Below, piece after piece: positions 40,220 to 54,400 of a DNA stretch of 63,824 nt. Each line of letters begins with the position of its first letter. Positions within the stretch are counted from its first letter, which is position 1. A program made the position numbers and the translations under genes. Origin of the DNA: a virus; the IMG/VR virus record IMGVR_UViG_3300048061_000822, positions 1 through 63,824 of that record. The stretch is one strand, 5' to 3'. Under the pieces are notes generated by a model that ran no database searches, was not told the origin of the DNA, and was given only the letters and a program-made list of their open reading frames with translations.

Positions 40220-41275
40220 ATGAAGTTAATTAAGACCACTAAGGGTTATTCCGTTCGCTATAAAACTGAGTTTGGTGTCCGAACCACCAGGCTCAATTCC
40301 ACCAACGAGAGGGATGCAAAGAAGGAAGTTAAAGATTCTAAGATTGCAGAACTTGAAGCTGCAGCTAATGCAGGAGCGTTAACATTGGATGTTATTGCAA
40401 AGATGATGTCAGGACGAAACATGACATGTCAAGACGCACTAGATGAGTGGAATGAATGGAGAAAGTCTGAGGGTAAATCCCTAAATACAATCAATGGACA
40501 GACAGACTTTATTAATTTGTTTTGCAAGAAGCACTACGGGATGAACAAACCCGTGAATGGAATTAACCATAAACTAATATCCAAATGGATTAATAGCCCA
40601 AAGGAAAAAGTTGGGGTATCCACTAGGAATGCTTGGTTGTCTGCCATGTCTGCGTTCCTATCATTCTGCTCAACCCGACAATACATACCAAAGAATCCTG
40701 CGAGTATCGTTGCAGTTAACATGGGAAAATTGAGTCATGAGCAAAAAGAAAAGAAGAAAGTCGTACCTTTCACCAAGAAAGAATATGACAAGATTATGAA
40801 GGAAGCAGTTGATTGCTTTAGGAATGATGCAGTTGGTGAATTTTGGAAGGTTGCATGTTCCATGTCTTATTGGTTGGGTCTTCGCCTTGGTGACATCATT
40901 AATTTTGAATGGAGTTCAATTAAAGGAAGTAAGATAATTGTATGGACTGAAAAGAAAGACTCTCGTGTTGAGCTTCCATTCAATCATGAACTAACCGGAG
41001 GTGATATAATTGCCAAGTGCTTTGCGGGTGTACCTATTGATGATGACAAGTATATGTTCTCAAGAGAATACAGGGATAAAATAAACAACCCAAAGAAAAG
41101 ACATTACTTTAGCCAACAATTCAAAGAACTAATGAATAGACTAGAAATTGAAGGCAAGTCATTCCATTGCTTTCGTCATGCCTTCGCCACTAGGCATAAG
41201 AATCTACCAATCGAAGAGGTAGCTAAGATGCTAGGTCATAAAAGCACCAAGACAACCAAGGGCTACACACACTAG
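40220..41275 (+). CDS. Tyrosine recombinase 2
   Basis: A 351-residue recombinase, distinct from integrase 1. Core-binding domain at about 70-165; catalytic residues in YWLGLRLGDIINFEW (Arg about 219), Lys in WTEKKDSR, HCFRHAFATRH (HxxR about 315-318), MLGHKSTKTT (His about 338) and Tyr349, three residues from the end. Complete by this count but with almost no tail after the nucleophile. It ends the rightward early operon and its stop overlaps the convergent gene by 4 nt. It may resolve multimers, serve a second integration route or have been acquired with the accessory block; no att-like sequence is seen beside it. Confidence 0.88.
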   Translation: MKLIKTTKGYSVRYKTEFGVRTTRLNSTNERDAKKEVKDSKIAELEAAANAGALTLDVIAKMMSGRNMTCQDALDEWNEWRKSEGKSLNTINGQTDFINLFCKKHYGMNKPVNGINHKLISKWINSPKEKVGVSTRNAWLSAMSAFLSFCSTRQYIPKNPASIVAVNMGKLSHEQKEKKKVVPFTKKEYDKIMKEAVDCFRNDAVGEFWKVACSMSYWLGLRLGDIINFEWSSIKGSKIIVWTEKKDSRVELPFNHELTGGDIIAKCFAGVPIDDDKYMFSREYRDKINNPKKRHYFSQQFKELMNRLEIEGKSFHCFRHAFATRHKNLPIEEVAKMLGHKSTKTTKGYTH

Positions 41276-41508
41276 CGTTTCCTTTTAGGCTGAATACTTC
41301 TATTCTTCTTTTTGCTTACGCAACGAACGGGTCCAGTTAGCTTACCCTTCCTCTTGCCTTTGACATGATGTGCTTCTTGTCCTTTAGGGCATTTAGCTTT
41401 CTTAGCATCTTTGTTTCGCTTTGCTCGCCTAGCCTTTTGCTCTTTCGTTCCGTGATACTTATACTCTGAGTTTGGTGCTCCCTTTTTATATATTCTTTTC
41501 TTTCTCAT
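41272..41508 (-). CDS. Small basic HNH-like phage protein
   Basis: A 78-residue protein, about one third Lys/Arg. EYKYHGTKEQKARRAKRNKD, then CPKGQEAHHVKGKRKGKL and VRCVSKKKNRSIQPKRKR. The H(H)V..G...L...R.VSxKxNRSIxxKRR pattern is a small phage family with an HNH-like histidine pair, lacking the full zinc site here. Last gene of the leftward internal-virion operon; overlaps the metallophosphoesterase by 4 nt. Confidence 0.6.
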   Translation of the reverse strand: MRKKRIYKKGAPNSEYKYHGTKEQKARRAKRNKDAKKAKCPKGQEAHHVKGKRKGKLTGPVRCVSKKKNRSIQPKRKR

Positions 41509-42413
41509 TTTGCTCGTAATGCTTCTAGTATTGGTTTGCAGATTGTATCTCCATTTTTAGTTGTTTTATCTGCACTAAATCTTAACCACATTGCACCTGT
41601 TGGTTTTGGTGGGCCTCCCCTTTCAATGTGCCATCCACCATATCCATCTACATACTCTTCTTTGTAGGATGGAACCTTTAAGTGAAGTTGTTCATCATGG
41701 TGAATAGTGCCATGTGGAGTGAGCCGTATTCTAGGTATTGGAAATTGCCATTCATTGTGCGTATGTCCAGTAGCTACGATATGAGCATCGGGTAAATAAA
41801 CAGCCTGTCGGTTTGTTTGAATAACCCCTTTGGTTACAGGAGCATCTCCACCATATCCATGATGATACCATAAGTTCTTTGTTAGGCACTGACTGAATAC
41901 CACCAATTGAAACTTTATCCATCCACTATAACCGCCGACTTTTATATTTGATCCGTGCCTATCGTTAAGCATGGTAACTAATCTTTCTGTCAGGTTAGTC
42001 TCATGTCTTTTAGATATTGCAGTTTCATGATTACCAGGTGCCATGATTGCAAACAGATCCGCATAAGGACCGTAAAAATCTGCCGCAGTTGATACAAGTT
42101 TATCTAGGTAATCCCCTGTTTGATGCTCAGGTTTTAAATCTCTTTTATCTGACCTTGGGTCATACTTACCTTGCATCGCACAAAATAAGTCACCACCATC
42201 TATAATAATTGCTTTTCTTTTTCTGGCTAACTCCAGATGTCTCTTCTCCATCAGATTATCAGATTTTGGATTATCATGATGTCGGTCAAATGAAAGTAGC
42301 ACCCAGAAGGAATCTTTCTCTTGTGTGCTTTTTAATTGATGTTTTATAAAATGTACATTTCTACTCTTCTCTGTGACTTGAGTAGCTCCGGGGGGTAGTT
42401 TTTTTACGGGCAT
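41505..42413 (-). CDS. Calcineurin-like metallophosphoesterase
   Basis: A 302-residue protein with the metallophosphoesterase motifs in order: LLSFDRHHDNP (about 38-48; D-x-H), IIDGGDLFC (GD), IMAPGNHETA (about 125-134; GNHE), WYHHGYGG (about 181-188) and VATGHTHNEW (about 212-221; GHxH). It would hydrolyse phosphoesters, perhaps nucleotides or nucleic acid ends. It lies between the megaprotein (3 nt away) and the small basic gene, so it is expressed late and could be a virion or ejected protein. Confidence 0.8.
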   Translation of the reverse strand: MPVKKLPPGATQVTEKSRNVHFIKHQLKSTQEKDSFWVLLSFDRHHDNPKSDNLMEKRHLELARKRKAIIIDGGDLFCAMQGKYDPRSDKRDLKPEHQTGDYLDKLVSTAADFYGPYADLFAIMAPGNHETAISKRHETNLTERLVTMLNDRHGSNIKVGGYSGWIKFQLVVFSQCLTKNLWYHHGYGGDAPVTKGVIQTNRQAVYLPDAHIVATGHTHNEWQFPIPRIRLTPHGTIHHDEQLHLKVPSYKEEYVDGYGGWHIERGGPPKPTGAMWLRFSADKTTKNGDTICKPILEALRAK

Positions 42414-42416
42414 AAT

Positions 42417-45400
42417 TTAAAATGCTAGGGATTGTTTTACTATATCATCGTATGACATCGGTTTTGTTGATGCACTATCCGTGACTATCATTGGTAAAGG
42501 ATTTGCTTTTAATTCAATTGAATCTAATAAAATGTGTTCAAATTTTTTGTGCATTGATTCTGCACGTCTTAAAGAATTAGCTTGTTCTGCAGTAAAGACA
42601 TTTAGAACTTTACTCCACTCATCATCTGATAACGTATATCTAGATAATCCACTTTTAAGAGTTCTCCTCTTGTATGATTGTAGTACTGATTTCTCAGGGT
42701 CTGCGTCACCTCGTTCGATTGCGGCTAAGACTGCCTGACTGTATGCTTCCTGAAATAATTTTTCATCATTTGCATATGCAGCTTGTTCCATTTTTCTAAT
42801 ATGGACTGAAAATGGAGTCGCCCTAAATCCTCCTGATACTGCTGGTCTTCTCTCAATCTCAAGTGTTGACAATGCGGCACGGACTTTATTTCGATTTCCA
42901 ATCATGTCGGACACTCTTCTTTCAATGGTATCAATACCCATCAAATTCGTAATCGCCTGCTGGGTTTGAAGAAATCCATTACCGCCCATGGAGTAAAGAA
43001 GTGGTCTGATAACCAAGTTATAATCCAATGACCTACTATGGTATGCGTTTTTAAACGCATCCATCGTATTAATGATTGTAGCCATGCCCAGTATTCTAGT
43101 ATCTAAAGAGAATCCTCGCTGAGATGCATATGGGTCTACTTGGGATACCATACTAGCAACAAAGTCTCCTGCGATACCTCCAATATTTCCTGCACGAGAA
43201 AGTCTCTCAATCATTGCAAGAGCATTTCCTTTTGCATCACCTTCAATAAAAGGTCCAAAGATTGGAATCATGGTTGACAGAGGAGCAGGACGAAGAGAAG
43301 AAGTTTTTCCTAATATCTCCTCATCATATTCATCCATTCCAAAAGTAAATGCCATACCAACAGGGGTGAGCCATAATCCCATTACGCTTAATGCTCTTAA
43401 TGATGCCTTGAGTGTAATCTCACTTGTCTGCTCATCCCTGAATGCCTCATTTACTTGATTAACCTTAGAGAATGACCAAGAAAGTAGAGGTGCAATATAC
43501 TTACCCCATTCATTTGTATACCAAAATGCTGACCTTGATGTAAAGCCACCCTCCATTGCAACATTATGTAATCCAATTGAACTAACTGCGAGTGCTTGGT
43601 CTTGGGTGAGTGCCAAAGTTTCACCTTTTGACTTTCTTTCAATATATTGATGAGCAAGGTCGCTAATTGTGCCTAACCCTCTTAATTCAATTTGATTATT
43701 AATGTAATTCCACATCGACTCACTTCCAAGAATCACTTCTCCTGTTGCAGATTTTGTCTCAAGTCCAAGATTCTCCGCAGTGACTTGATAAGTCGCAGGG
43801 ATTGGTTGACCCGTTCTCTTTGCAGATTGCTCAATGAAATCCGCAGCTTGCTTCACAAGCATATCGACTGCCTGTACGGTGCCTACACCAATCGAGTGAT
43901 TAGCTAAGTTACCTAAGTAGGTAAAAATATTAAGGAACATCGTACGCAATGAAAAAGGTGCGTAGGTCTGCCCCTCTTTTACGGGCGTATATTGTAAAGT
44001 ATTTTTTAATTGCCTTAATCCATCCATCTTAAATATTTCAAGTAAGCTCGCTTGCTTGGATGCATTAGCACCTAAATTTAATCTGTAATTATTATAACCC
44101 ACTTCATGCTCAGATGTATGAAAGTAAAAATCATTTAATTGTTTTGCATATTCACTGGTCAATCTGAGTTGTGAACCCATTCTTTCAAGCAGGGGACCAA
44201 ATACATTTCCAAATACATTTTTTAATGCAGTGGAAAATGCTTTTCTTGAAAATTTATTACCCCCTTTGTAAACCAAAGGTATATCAAAAAGAGATAGTAA
44301 ATTAGTCAGTCCACTTTTTGTTTGATTAAGTATAAGAAATGCATTCGTGCCAAGAAGTTCAAGAGCAACCTTATGGTCTTTGTATGGTCCAATATCTCCT
44401 TCTAGATGAGCTTTTAAGCTTTTTTCTGCAGTGTGGAAATTCTTTAACTGCCTAGCTGCAGCTTCAAGATTCTTTAATTTTTCCATACCTGTCTCACCAG
44501 GAATGTCTTCCATTCCCGCAGCTAGGTCTGCCGCTCTTTTTCTAAAACTACGCTTAAAAGTAAGTGGTACAGAGCTTGATGTCTTAACACCAAGTGCATC
44601 TGCAATATCGGTCAATTTCTCCCTCTTTTCATTAAGTTCTGCCTTTAGTTTGTCCTTTAATGCTGTGAGTTTTTCTGCATTTTTACCATAAATTCCATTG
44701 CCCAATATTTGAGCCAATTGAATGGGCATATCAATCTCAGTGTATGATTCATACTGAAGGAATTCCACGGGCATAATTGTCTGAGTAGATCGACTATCCA
44801 TCAATCTATGTGCCAATGCGTATGCCTTATTATCCATATTGCTTCCTGAATCACTTACTGCCTCCTCAAGATTTCTAAATCTTTTGTAAAATGCATTGGC
44901 TACATTATACTTGAACTTTAAATAATCAGTTCGTTTTTTATTATGAGGTACACTTTCATATAAAATATCAATAAATGATTTAAACTTTTGATGACCTTGT
45001 CCGGTGGATTGTGCCCATGCTTTTCTTAAATATGATTTAGGAATCTTTCCATCTTTTGAAAGTGGTGCAGGAATAAAATTAATTATTGATGTATCAAAAA
45101 TGTATGGGCGAATAAATCTGTCCAGGGTGGAATCAGTAATACCATCTTCAAAGTATGCATCTATAGCTTCCTCTTTTCTTTTTTCAGTTAGTGAATCATT
45201 TTGGTATGCTTTTTTAACATCTTCCCATCCCTCGAGATTGCCCAAACCCGAACTTAATTCATTAACAATACCTAGTACATAATTGGATCTAATTTTTCTG
45301 CCTGATGTTTGGTATCCTCTTTTTATTGCGTCTCGGGAAAGACCTTCAAATTCACCTTCAACAATTCTACTTTCCACTAATACTCTATTGGCACCTTTGT

Positions 45401-48400
45401 CCTGACTTACCTTAACATTATATTCCTGTGCTAAATCCAAGAAGAAACCTGATATAATCTTAGACTGTTCTAGTAGTTTTTGAAGAGTATCTCTAGCTTC
45501 ACTTTCACTAGTAATTGCATCTTTGTTTTTAACCAAGGACATTGCTTTATTAAATGTACCCTCGTCAAATTTTACTTTTTCATTTATTTGGGGTTGGTCT
45601 TCATTCCACTTTAATACCTTGTCATAAAAATCCAAAAACATCCGGTAATCAGTGTATCCCCATGCTTTAGTGGCATTGATTAACCTTCTATTCCATAGCT
45701 TACCAAACCTTCTTGCTCTGGATACATGCTTTCTATATGCGATATCAAATCGGAGTTCCAATTGTGCTATTTCCTTACCTAATCTCCCCTGTTCAGCAAA
45801 CATTGCCTGAGCCGACTTCAACCACCACATATTTAATCTACCCTGTGCTTCTTTGTGCTGTGGTTGGAGGGTAGCTGCATCTGCAGCTAAGGTTGCCTGT
45901 CTTATATATTGAAACTCAGCAGTACCTTGAATCTTTTCATTATTCTTATCTGTTAAATACTCCCTGTTTTTCTGCCTTGATATTACAAATTCATTTAGGT
46001 TTTCAGGTATAAGTTTATTATTAAGTTTAATATCAATGTAATCGATTTCGTACTTATCTCCCACCTTGGACATTACAGGAAACTTTAATCCGTCTACAAT
46101 GTGAGTAATCGGACTATGGCCCAAGTAGGTCTGCATTCTGTTCGAGTTCATATCATAACTCTTAATCAGTGCTAAGTACACTTGGTTATCCCTAAGCAAA
46201 TCTTCTGACTCCTGTACTTTCTCCAGGTACTTAATTCGCTTATCTATAAATGCATTTAATATCCCCTTCTCTTCTTCCTTGCCTGACAATAAAGATTCAG
46301 ATGGATTCTTTCCTTTGATTACTTTTAACTGATCAATTGTTGACTTGCTCAGACTTTCTAGCTTTGCCAATGTAGACCTTTTCCCTTGGAAATCACTACT
46401 TGTGGATAGCTTTGCTTCATACACGCTTTTCTTATTATTATGTATGGCAGATGCTATTACTATGTATTCGTTTTTAGAAACTTTTTGTCCGACACTTATT
46501 ATATTATATATGTCATTATAGGATAATTCCTGTATGTCATCTTTTTTACTGACCTGTAATACTAGGTCAGATAAGAATGATGGACTGAGCTTTCTAATAT
46601 TTCCCATAAGCTCAGTAAACTCATTTGATACCCTGTCCTCTCCAGTGATTTCTTTATATGCCTGTAATGTAGCCGAACTACCTGTGTCAATCTCACCATT
46701 GTCCTCAAGTATTTCCTGTCTTGTTTCTTGAGCGTAGTATGCAACTTGATTACTTATCTTATCCCCTTGAGTTGCACGATTAAATATAATCGCAGGGTCA
46801 GGTTTAATTTCACTTTCAAGTGTAAGAATTTCTGAAGCTAAACTATTGGGCTGATTTTCATCCAACTGATCCATGTTATTGGAAAGTGCTTCTTTTGCTT
46901 GCTTCTTTCTTTTTTCAATCAATCCAAGTGCGAGCACTCTTGCTTCCTGAACCATACCCTCATTGTTTTTCAATGCTTCTAGGGTTATGCTTTCTATATT
47001 CTGATAAGACTTTGTCTTTTCTTTTATATATTGAATAGGTGTCTTGCCGGATGATAAATATATCCTGTACACATCTTCCACGCTTAAGTCTGGAGTTTTT
47101 AAAATTCTACGAATATCCTCCATCGCTTGTGATGTGGATGCTAACTCCTCACTCCTGGAGGCTACTTGCATCTTTGCAAGTGCTATTTCATTTGCTTCTC
47201 TATTTAAAGATTGAGTAGTATTTGGATTTTCCTCTTCCGCATATACATCCTCCATTAACTGACCCTTGCCAAAATATTTCTTTATCCCCTTATCCATGGC
47301 AAGGGTTTGAAATTCAATTCTCTTATCTAAAGGTGTAGCATTATGCAAAGCATGGATATTATCAATCTCTCTTAAAGCAGTCTGGAATGGTATATCTGTA
47401 TGCTCTGCTATGTTATTAGCCAACTGAACATCTAAAGACCTTTCAGTTCCTTCCCATGATATATCTCTAGCTATAAGCCTGACTAGATATTTATTGCTTA
47501 CATTTGTAACCCTGACAATCTCTGGTTTTTCTTCCTGTTCTTCAATTGTTTCTTCACTCTCTTTTAATTTACCAAAGTCAAAAGTTAATTGATCTGACAT
47601 ATTGGAGGGAAGTAGGTCTCCTTTTTCATATGCCTCAATGGTGTTTTCATTTACCCACTTTTCAGAGTCGCCCAAATTTATTAAGTTATATGTATTGTCA
47701 CCATCTACCTTAACAATCGGTTGACCATTATCACCTTTGACCAATATGCCTAATCTACTAGGTACATTTTTAAATCTGATAATATTTCTTAGGTCATCTT
47801 TATCAGTTGTTTGATATGGTTCGTTGAATAAATTCGTGATTGTATATTCGCCCCCCGATTTTGTTACCTTTAGATTTGTGCGAGTCTCTCTCCTTACTCC
47901 ATCTAGTTCATCCTGCATTAATAAACGCTCACCATTTTGTAGGTTTTGTGCGAGCCGTTCATCAGGGATGGTGATGGTCATGAATTGCTCATTACGCTTT
48001 TCTTCTCTACCTAAATCATAATGTCGACTTTCAGCACCCTCTTCTAATTGAGGTTTTATATTTAAATACTTACCAAGTATTGCAGGCATAGAGCCATATG
48101 CATTAATAATTCCTTGAGTTTTTACACCATCGCTACCTACATAAGCATCATAGACTGAGCTAGGAGAACTTGAGACTATTGGATAAATTACATCCCCTCT
48201 TGTAAATACAACCTTATTAATTCTGTTAAGTGCAAGATACCTAATCAATGCCTTCATGTTGGCTAACTGATATGCATCTAGTAAAATATCATCTTTTACC
48301 AAATGTGTATTTTGCGCATTAAAGTCTTCAATAATCTGCTCGATACTTTCACCATTAGGATTCTTAAAAACAGTTTCTCCTCCAACATCTTTAATCCAGT

Positions 48401-51400
48401 ATCCTGCATCTGTGCGACTTGTAGCTTTTGGATATTTATATTCTAGGAATTCTTCTTTAGCGGTATCTCCTTTTTCTTGATATATAATCTGTTGCCTTCT
48501 TAATTCACTTATAAGTTCATTAGGCATCATTGGGAAAGATGGATTGTCATCGACTGGACGCTGGCCTGCTCGACCATCCCCTGCAAGACCACTAGTATTA
48601 AAGTCTGCCTTGGCAATATCCAATGCGAGTGCAGCTTCTTCTTGACGTTTATTTCTTTGCTCAATTTTCGCAGCTTTCTTGTTTGGAAGACCACTTATAT
48701 CAATTATGTCTTGCAGTTCTTGAATTTCTGTTTCCTTGGCTTCAATTGCATTAAGTCTTGCGCTAAGTGTGTTAAAAACAACATTCGCTCTTTTTACAAG
48801 ATTAGCTACAGAGAGAACATCTATCGTGCGACCTTTGACTATATGCCCATCTTCTTTAATCTGCCTTATTTGTCCGGGATAAAAATGTGCTACTGATTCT
48901 TGTCCATTTATTCGTACAATATACAAATTTGTTCCAGCTAGAGTGGGGTCAATTTTACCTGGATTATCAAACGAACCTTTCTGAACACCTGTGGATCGGT
49001 ATGGAAGAAGTCTCCATGGTCCTTCATTTGGAGTAATCTTCCCCTCTTCAATGTATGAAAAAGGATTTTTGTATTCGGTAACTGGACTTATCCCATCCTT
49101 AATTGAACCTTCCGATGCAAGGGTTAGGTCTTTGTTTGTTAGTGGTCTTGTGAGTTCCCATGCAACATAGCCCATTTCATCAACAAATGCTATATCACCA
49201 ACTTTATACTCTTTAGAAGAGTCCCACTCGTTGGTCTTTTTGTACCCTTCAGTAAATCCGAAGTATCCGCCAAATCTTTCATAAATATCTTTCTGCATTC
49301 TCTGCTTGGCGTCAGACTGTAGCTCAGATAACACAAATGATTTTACGCCATTAAATGTCCTCTCGTATCCTCTTATCCATGAATTCACTTTATGCGCCAT
49401 TGGCTCAATTTCGTCACCTAACCAATCAGTCGTTCCGACCGTCATTACTTCATCATGGAAGTGAGTGGGGATACTTGCATTTTTTTCCACTGTGAAAACA
49501 TCCCTATCCCTCTGTAGCTGTTCAATTTCCTGATCAGTGGCGAATTGAATATCTCTTACTTCTGCTAAGTTAGGTTGGAATATTTTTATTAATCTCCCCT
49601 GCTCACGAAAACCGTACTCGGTAGCTGTACGAACCTCGGTTTTGAATTTAAATTTCTTAAGCAATGATTCATATCTGCTAAATTTATCTTCACTGTGTGT
49701 GCCTACATATAAATCCCCATACTTAGCTGAGAGAGACTTTACAATATTTGCCATCTCTACAGCCACACGCATACCCTCAAGCCCACTGAGTTGACTTTCA
49801 ACTTTTCGGGTTTGTGATGAAATATCCCCTGCAAATTCCCCAACCTGTTGAAGTCCGAGTTGATACTTTCCTTTTAATGGAGCACGCTGATTATTAATTG
49901 TATATGTACTTGGGTCAGTTGCTTGCACCATAAAGATATGGTATTTATCTCTAATGAGGTAAGATTTTATAAGTCTGTACCCTTGTTGCTCTAATGACTC
50001 CACTTGCTCTTCGGGCAGTCTGTCACCAAGTATTCTTCTTCCTTCACCAGGTATGGTACTCCCCTGCATGATTGGTAAAGAGTCAGCTTTTTGCGTAACA
50101 TCTGATAGTGAAATATCTTTTAATCCAGGGGCAAGCATGAGGATATTGACAGGGTCGCCATGCCTTTTATCAATGTGCTCTACTATTTCCTCCTTCATTT
50201 TAACCGGTAGGCTTCTTATGGTGTTTAATCCCTTCAAGCTTTCGAATCCGGTATTTAAATAACCGATGTGCGTATCACCCTTAAGTCTAAAAATTGGCTC
50301 TGAGATTGATGGGAGATTCCTAGTTGAACTTGAGTCAATAAAAATATCCCGCCATCGACTTCTACCCTGTTCTTCCATATCAACAAGGGTAGAGTCCAGG
50401 TAGCTGATTCTTCCAAGACCATCATATCCAAGATATAGACTAGTCAACCAATTAAACTCCACTCCACTTGGATTGTTAGGGTCTTTAACATCTAAGTCTA
50501 GCATAGAAAGTTTATTTGGAGCGGGTGTATTAGAGGCAGTCAGGGAAGTTCTAAAATTTACTAAAGCATTATCAAGAAGATTATCCCCAAAACTATCTAA
50601 TCTTGTAAGGATATGCCTTATTGACTTAGAAGGCAGAAAGTCTGGCTTTACCTCGAAGTATTCCTCTGAATTCTTTGCAATCTTATCAAGTTCTTGAAGT
50701 TCTTTTTCTATTTCTTCAGGCAACTGTAGTATTTTTTTCTGACCAGGTGTAAGACCAGCAGTTCCATTTGGGTTGGTCCTTTTTCCATTCACCACAAAAT
50801 TATCTACTGCTAATTCAACTAGTCTTGACGCAGGGACAGGGGTTACAAAATTAGGAAATCCATAACTGGAGCCAGCAAATTTCTTCTCATTTGTTTCTGT
50901 TACCGACCTTTCGGAGTTAAGGTATACAGATTGAATATCTTTAGGGTCTACTTTTTCCAATGACGCAATTATTCTTAACACTTTAATGACTTGATTGACA
51001 TCATCATCAGCTCCTTCTACTAGATCGACATCTCTTGGGTCTAGCGTGATTTGTTCTGTGGAATTGTATGTTCCTGTCTGTCGACTGGTGGGGCCATATA
51101 TCCTTTTTTTGGTGTAGCGAATAGTTACCGAAAAAACACTGCCATCGCCTTGCCTCTTGGTGCTAATGACTTTACCCTCTTTAAAATTGGTTGATTCTGG
51201 GTCCTTAAATGTAACTCTAGAACCAATGACATATGAAGCGCTAGACAAAGAAGAAAAGAAATCACTTGAAGCAGGAAGCGCTTGCTTTATAATTTCCTTC
51301 AATTCCTCGATGGAGTTGGCATAGTGACTTTCCGGTAGTAGCTCAACTTGCCAAAACTCAAGTTCTTTCCTAGCTTCATAGCTTTTGCCTTTATTAAAAA

Positions 51401-54400
51401 CAAGCGTGCCAGTTGCCTGCTGTCTATCAATAGATTCAATTTCTGCAACTGCACCAATGTAGCCTACAGCGGAATCTCCTTCGTCCAATACACGAACCTT
51501 TTGTCCGGGTAGAAATTGGGTCTTTTTCAAAGTGTCAGGCACTCCATCAGGGTACATCAATCTAGCAGCACTTAGAATCTCTTCATCAGTTACATTTTTT
51601 TCCTGTTCTTGAATTCTCTGTATCGCCCTAAATCTATCCTTGTAGAAGTCTTTAATTTTACTATTAGTGAATCTTACCGCATCCGATAGTTTATTCATAC
51701 TACCAACTGCTTGAACTGCCTTATTGAACTTCTCTCTAAATTTCTTTGTTTCCTCTGCGCTTGGTTCAATTATTTCATGGGTAAAATCCCCAACCTTTGT
51801 TTTGCCTAAGGTTTCCCCCATTTGTACAGCAGTGTAAAACCTTGCAAGTTTTCTTTTTTGTCCAGGGGTTGCAAGTTCATAGGGCATTATTGTACCCGCT
51901 ATAAATACAGTGGGGTCATCTGTTTTAAATCCATAATCTATCCCGAAGGGAACTGGTTTTGAAAATATATTATCTAACTTTGCCTTATTGTCATCGGATA
52001 ATCTTCTTACTATATCATCCCTACTCAAGGATGGGTCAAGAGACATTCCCTGCCCAGTAAATCTCGTTACCTTTTCTCTTGTATTAAATCTACTAAAGTC
52101 ATGAGACCCGACATACTCAGCAGTGCGCACGCCGTCATCTCCTTGGTATACTACATTATTCGAAACAATGGGCACTTGGTTAGCGGCATTAGCAATCTTC
52201 CTGAGCATGGGTAGGTTAATCTTTCTATCCCCAATCTCATCTAATAAACTACCAATGGTTACCTTTAACTCATTTGCGGATACTCCTTCATCAATTAATA
52301 TCTTCTTCCACCTCTTTCCGGTTGCCTCTTTGGGTAATGCTTTTGGTTTAGCGAATCCTTTTAATTGATTTTCAATTGCTCCTTTTTGTTTTAAAAGTGC
52401 AACCTTGCCCTCAGTGTCATTCTTCTTGTCTCCGTTAAAATACTCGGGAAGTTCTTTCTTTATTTGATTTAACTCCTGCCTTAGCTGAATTTCTTCCTGA
52501 CTCTGTGTTGTCTCCCCTTGTACCACATTTAATACCTTCTCCATTTGAGAATAGAATATAGGGGCAGGGTTATCTGCCATTGCAGCTAGTAGTTGATTTC
52601 TCTCTACTTCTTGTTGTGGAAGTAGTGACTGACTCTGCGCCTCTAATTGTTTAGACAATTCGAGAATAGATTCTAGAGCCGTGCCTTCAACATTAACTCC
52701 CATCAAACCGAGCAGTTTTGAATACGCAGAAATAAGTGCATCCATTAATGTGGAGATAAATCCCTTACCATTCTGATCTATTCTTTTCTTTAAACCGTCG
52801 TTTTCAAATTGTGTATTGGATAGAAATTTAGCGAAGTCTTTTCTTGTCCATGCATAATTTAATGTCTCACTTATTGCGCGACTGTCATTAGAGAAAAGAA
52901 AAGAGAACTCTCTTGCACCTGGTGCCTGCTTAATCTCACTTATGACATCTTTTATTAGGTCAATAGTTTTATTAATCTCAGGAGTTGCTTCACCATTCTC
53001 GTATGCTTTAAGTGGTGCCTCCATTGTACCATGCCATACCTCATGCAATACAACAGACATTAATACATTAGTTGTGGTGTCCTCCGTAAGGTCTAATGGT
53101 AACTCTTCGCCTTTTAAATCATACTTCCCTGCGTAGAATTGCCTGTTAATTATTACGAGGTTATTTAAATAACTACCTCTTACTATTTGACCGGGGGCAG
53201 ATGAGATTTCATCCACAACTTGTATGCTCAAGTTATCGCTATTATTAAGTGCGTTTTCTAGGACATCGATATAGCGAGAAATAAATTCTTTTGCCTCTGG
53301 GCTTTTACCAGTGTTCTCAATGTATCTTTTTATTTTTTCTAATACTACAGGGGCAAATATATTACCTCCTATTATCTCTTCAATTGCTCTATCGTTAAGT
53401 GCTTCCTGACCTTCGGGTAGTAAGATTTGTTGTTCATAATTAACCCCCCTCTTGAAAGACTGAGCAATATTGTATGCATCTGAATTTTCTGCATTTGAAT
53501 AATAAGGAGTGGATCCGATATAACGGTCTGCCATCTGCCTAACTTGTTCCTGTCCAGGAGCACTAACGCCTACACTATTATCTGCCTGTGCTTCAACTTC
53601 ATTTGCTTCAACATTAGAAATTGGAATTAAAAACTGTCTTCCATTTAATGCAGGGTATGCATTTTTTATTCTTGTTACACCAAGTTGCTTGAATGCATCT
53701 AGTAGTACTGCATCAAGAATTTTAATAAAGTCAGATGGGTTTTTTACATTATTTTCTATAAATACATCCTCAATTGCCCCTTCAATATTCTTTCTGTTTG
53801 ATGACTCAACATCAACACGCTCAATTGCATCTCCAATAAAACCACCAATTTCGTTTACATCAAGAATACGGGCAAGCGTCATCGCAATCTCCCCCCTTGT
53901 GTCAGCTATATCGTTTGGAGATGCAGCTAATTTAAACACCAATGTAGCAAGTTCTGTTGCGTCATCCTTTGAATACTCAGCATCAGAAAGCACACCTTTA
54001 ATTATAGATTCAGTATTATCCTTAATGGTAATTGATTTATCATTAAAGTGGGATGCTATAGCTTCCCATCCTGACTTACTCTTTTCAGAATTACCCGTGG
54101 CAGATAAGTTTGATTTTTCAAGTTCCGATAAAATAGTCTGACTGCCCGACCATTGCAACCAATCGAAAAATACACCTGTCGCCCCATCAACTCCTCCATC
54201 TATTTGAATGAATTGCTCATTTGTCCTGATTGCATTTACCACCTCGAATATAATTCGATTAGCATCAGTTGCTTTCTCGAGTTCAATTCCAAGTTTTTCA
54301 AAAGGTTGCATGGGCAATGTTGGCAAAGATTTATCCGCAACTTGCCTATCTGTTAAACCCTGTAAGTTTTTCTTAGAGAACTCATGTAATATTCTTATCT

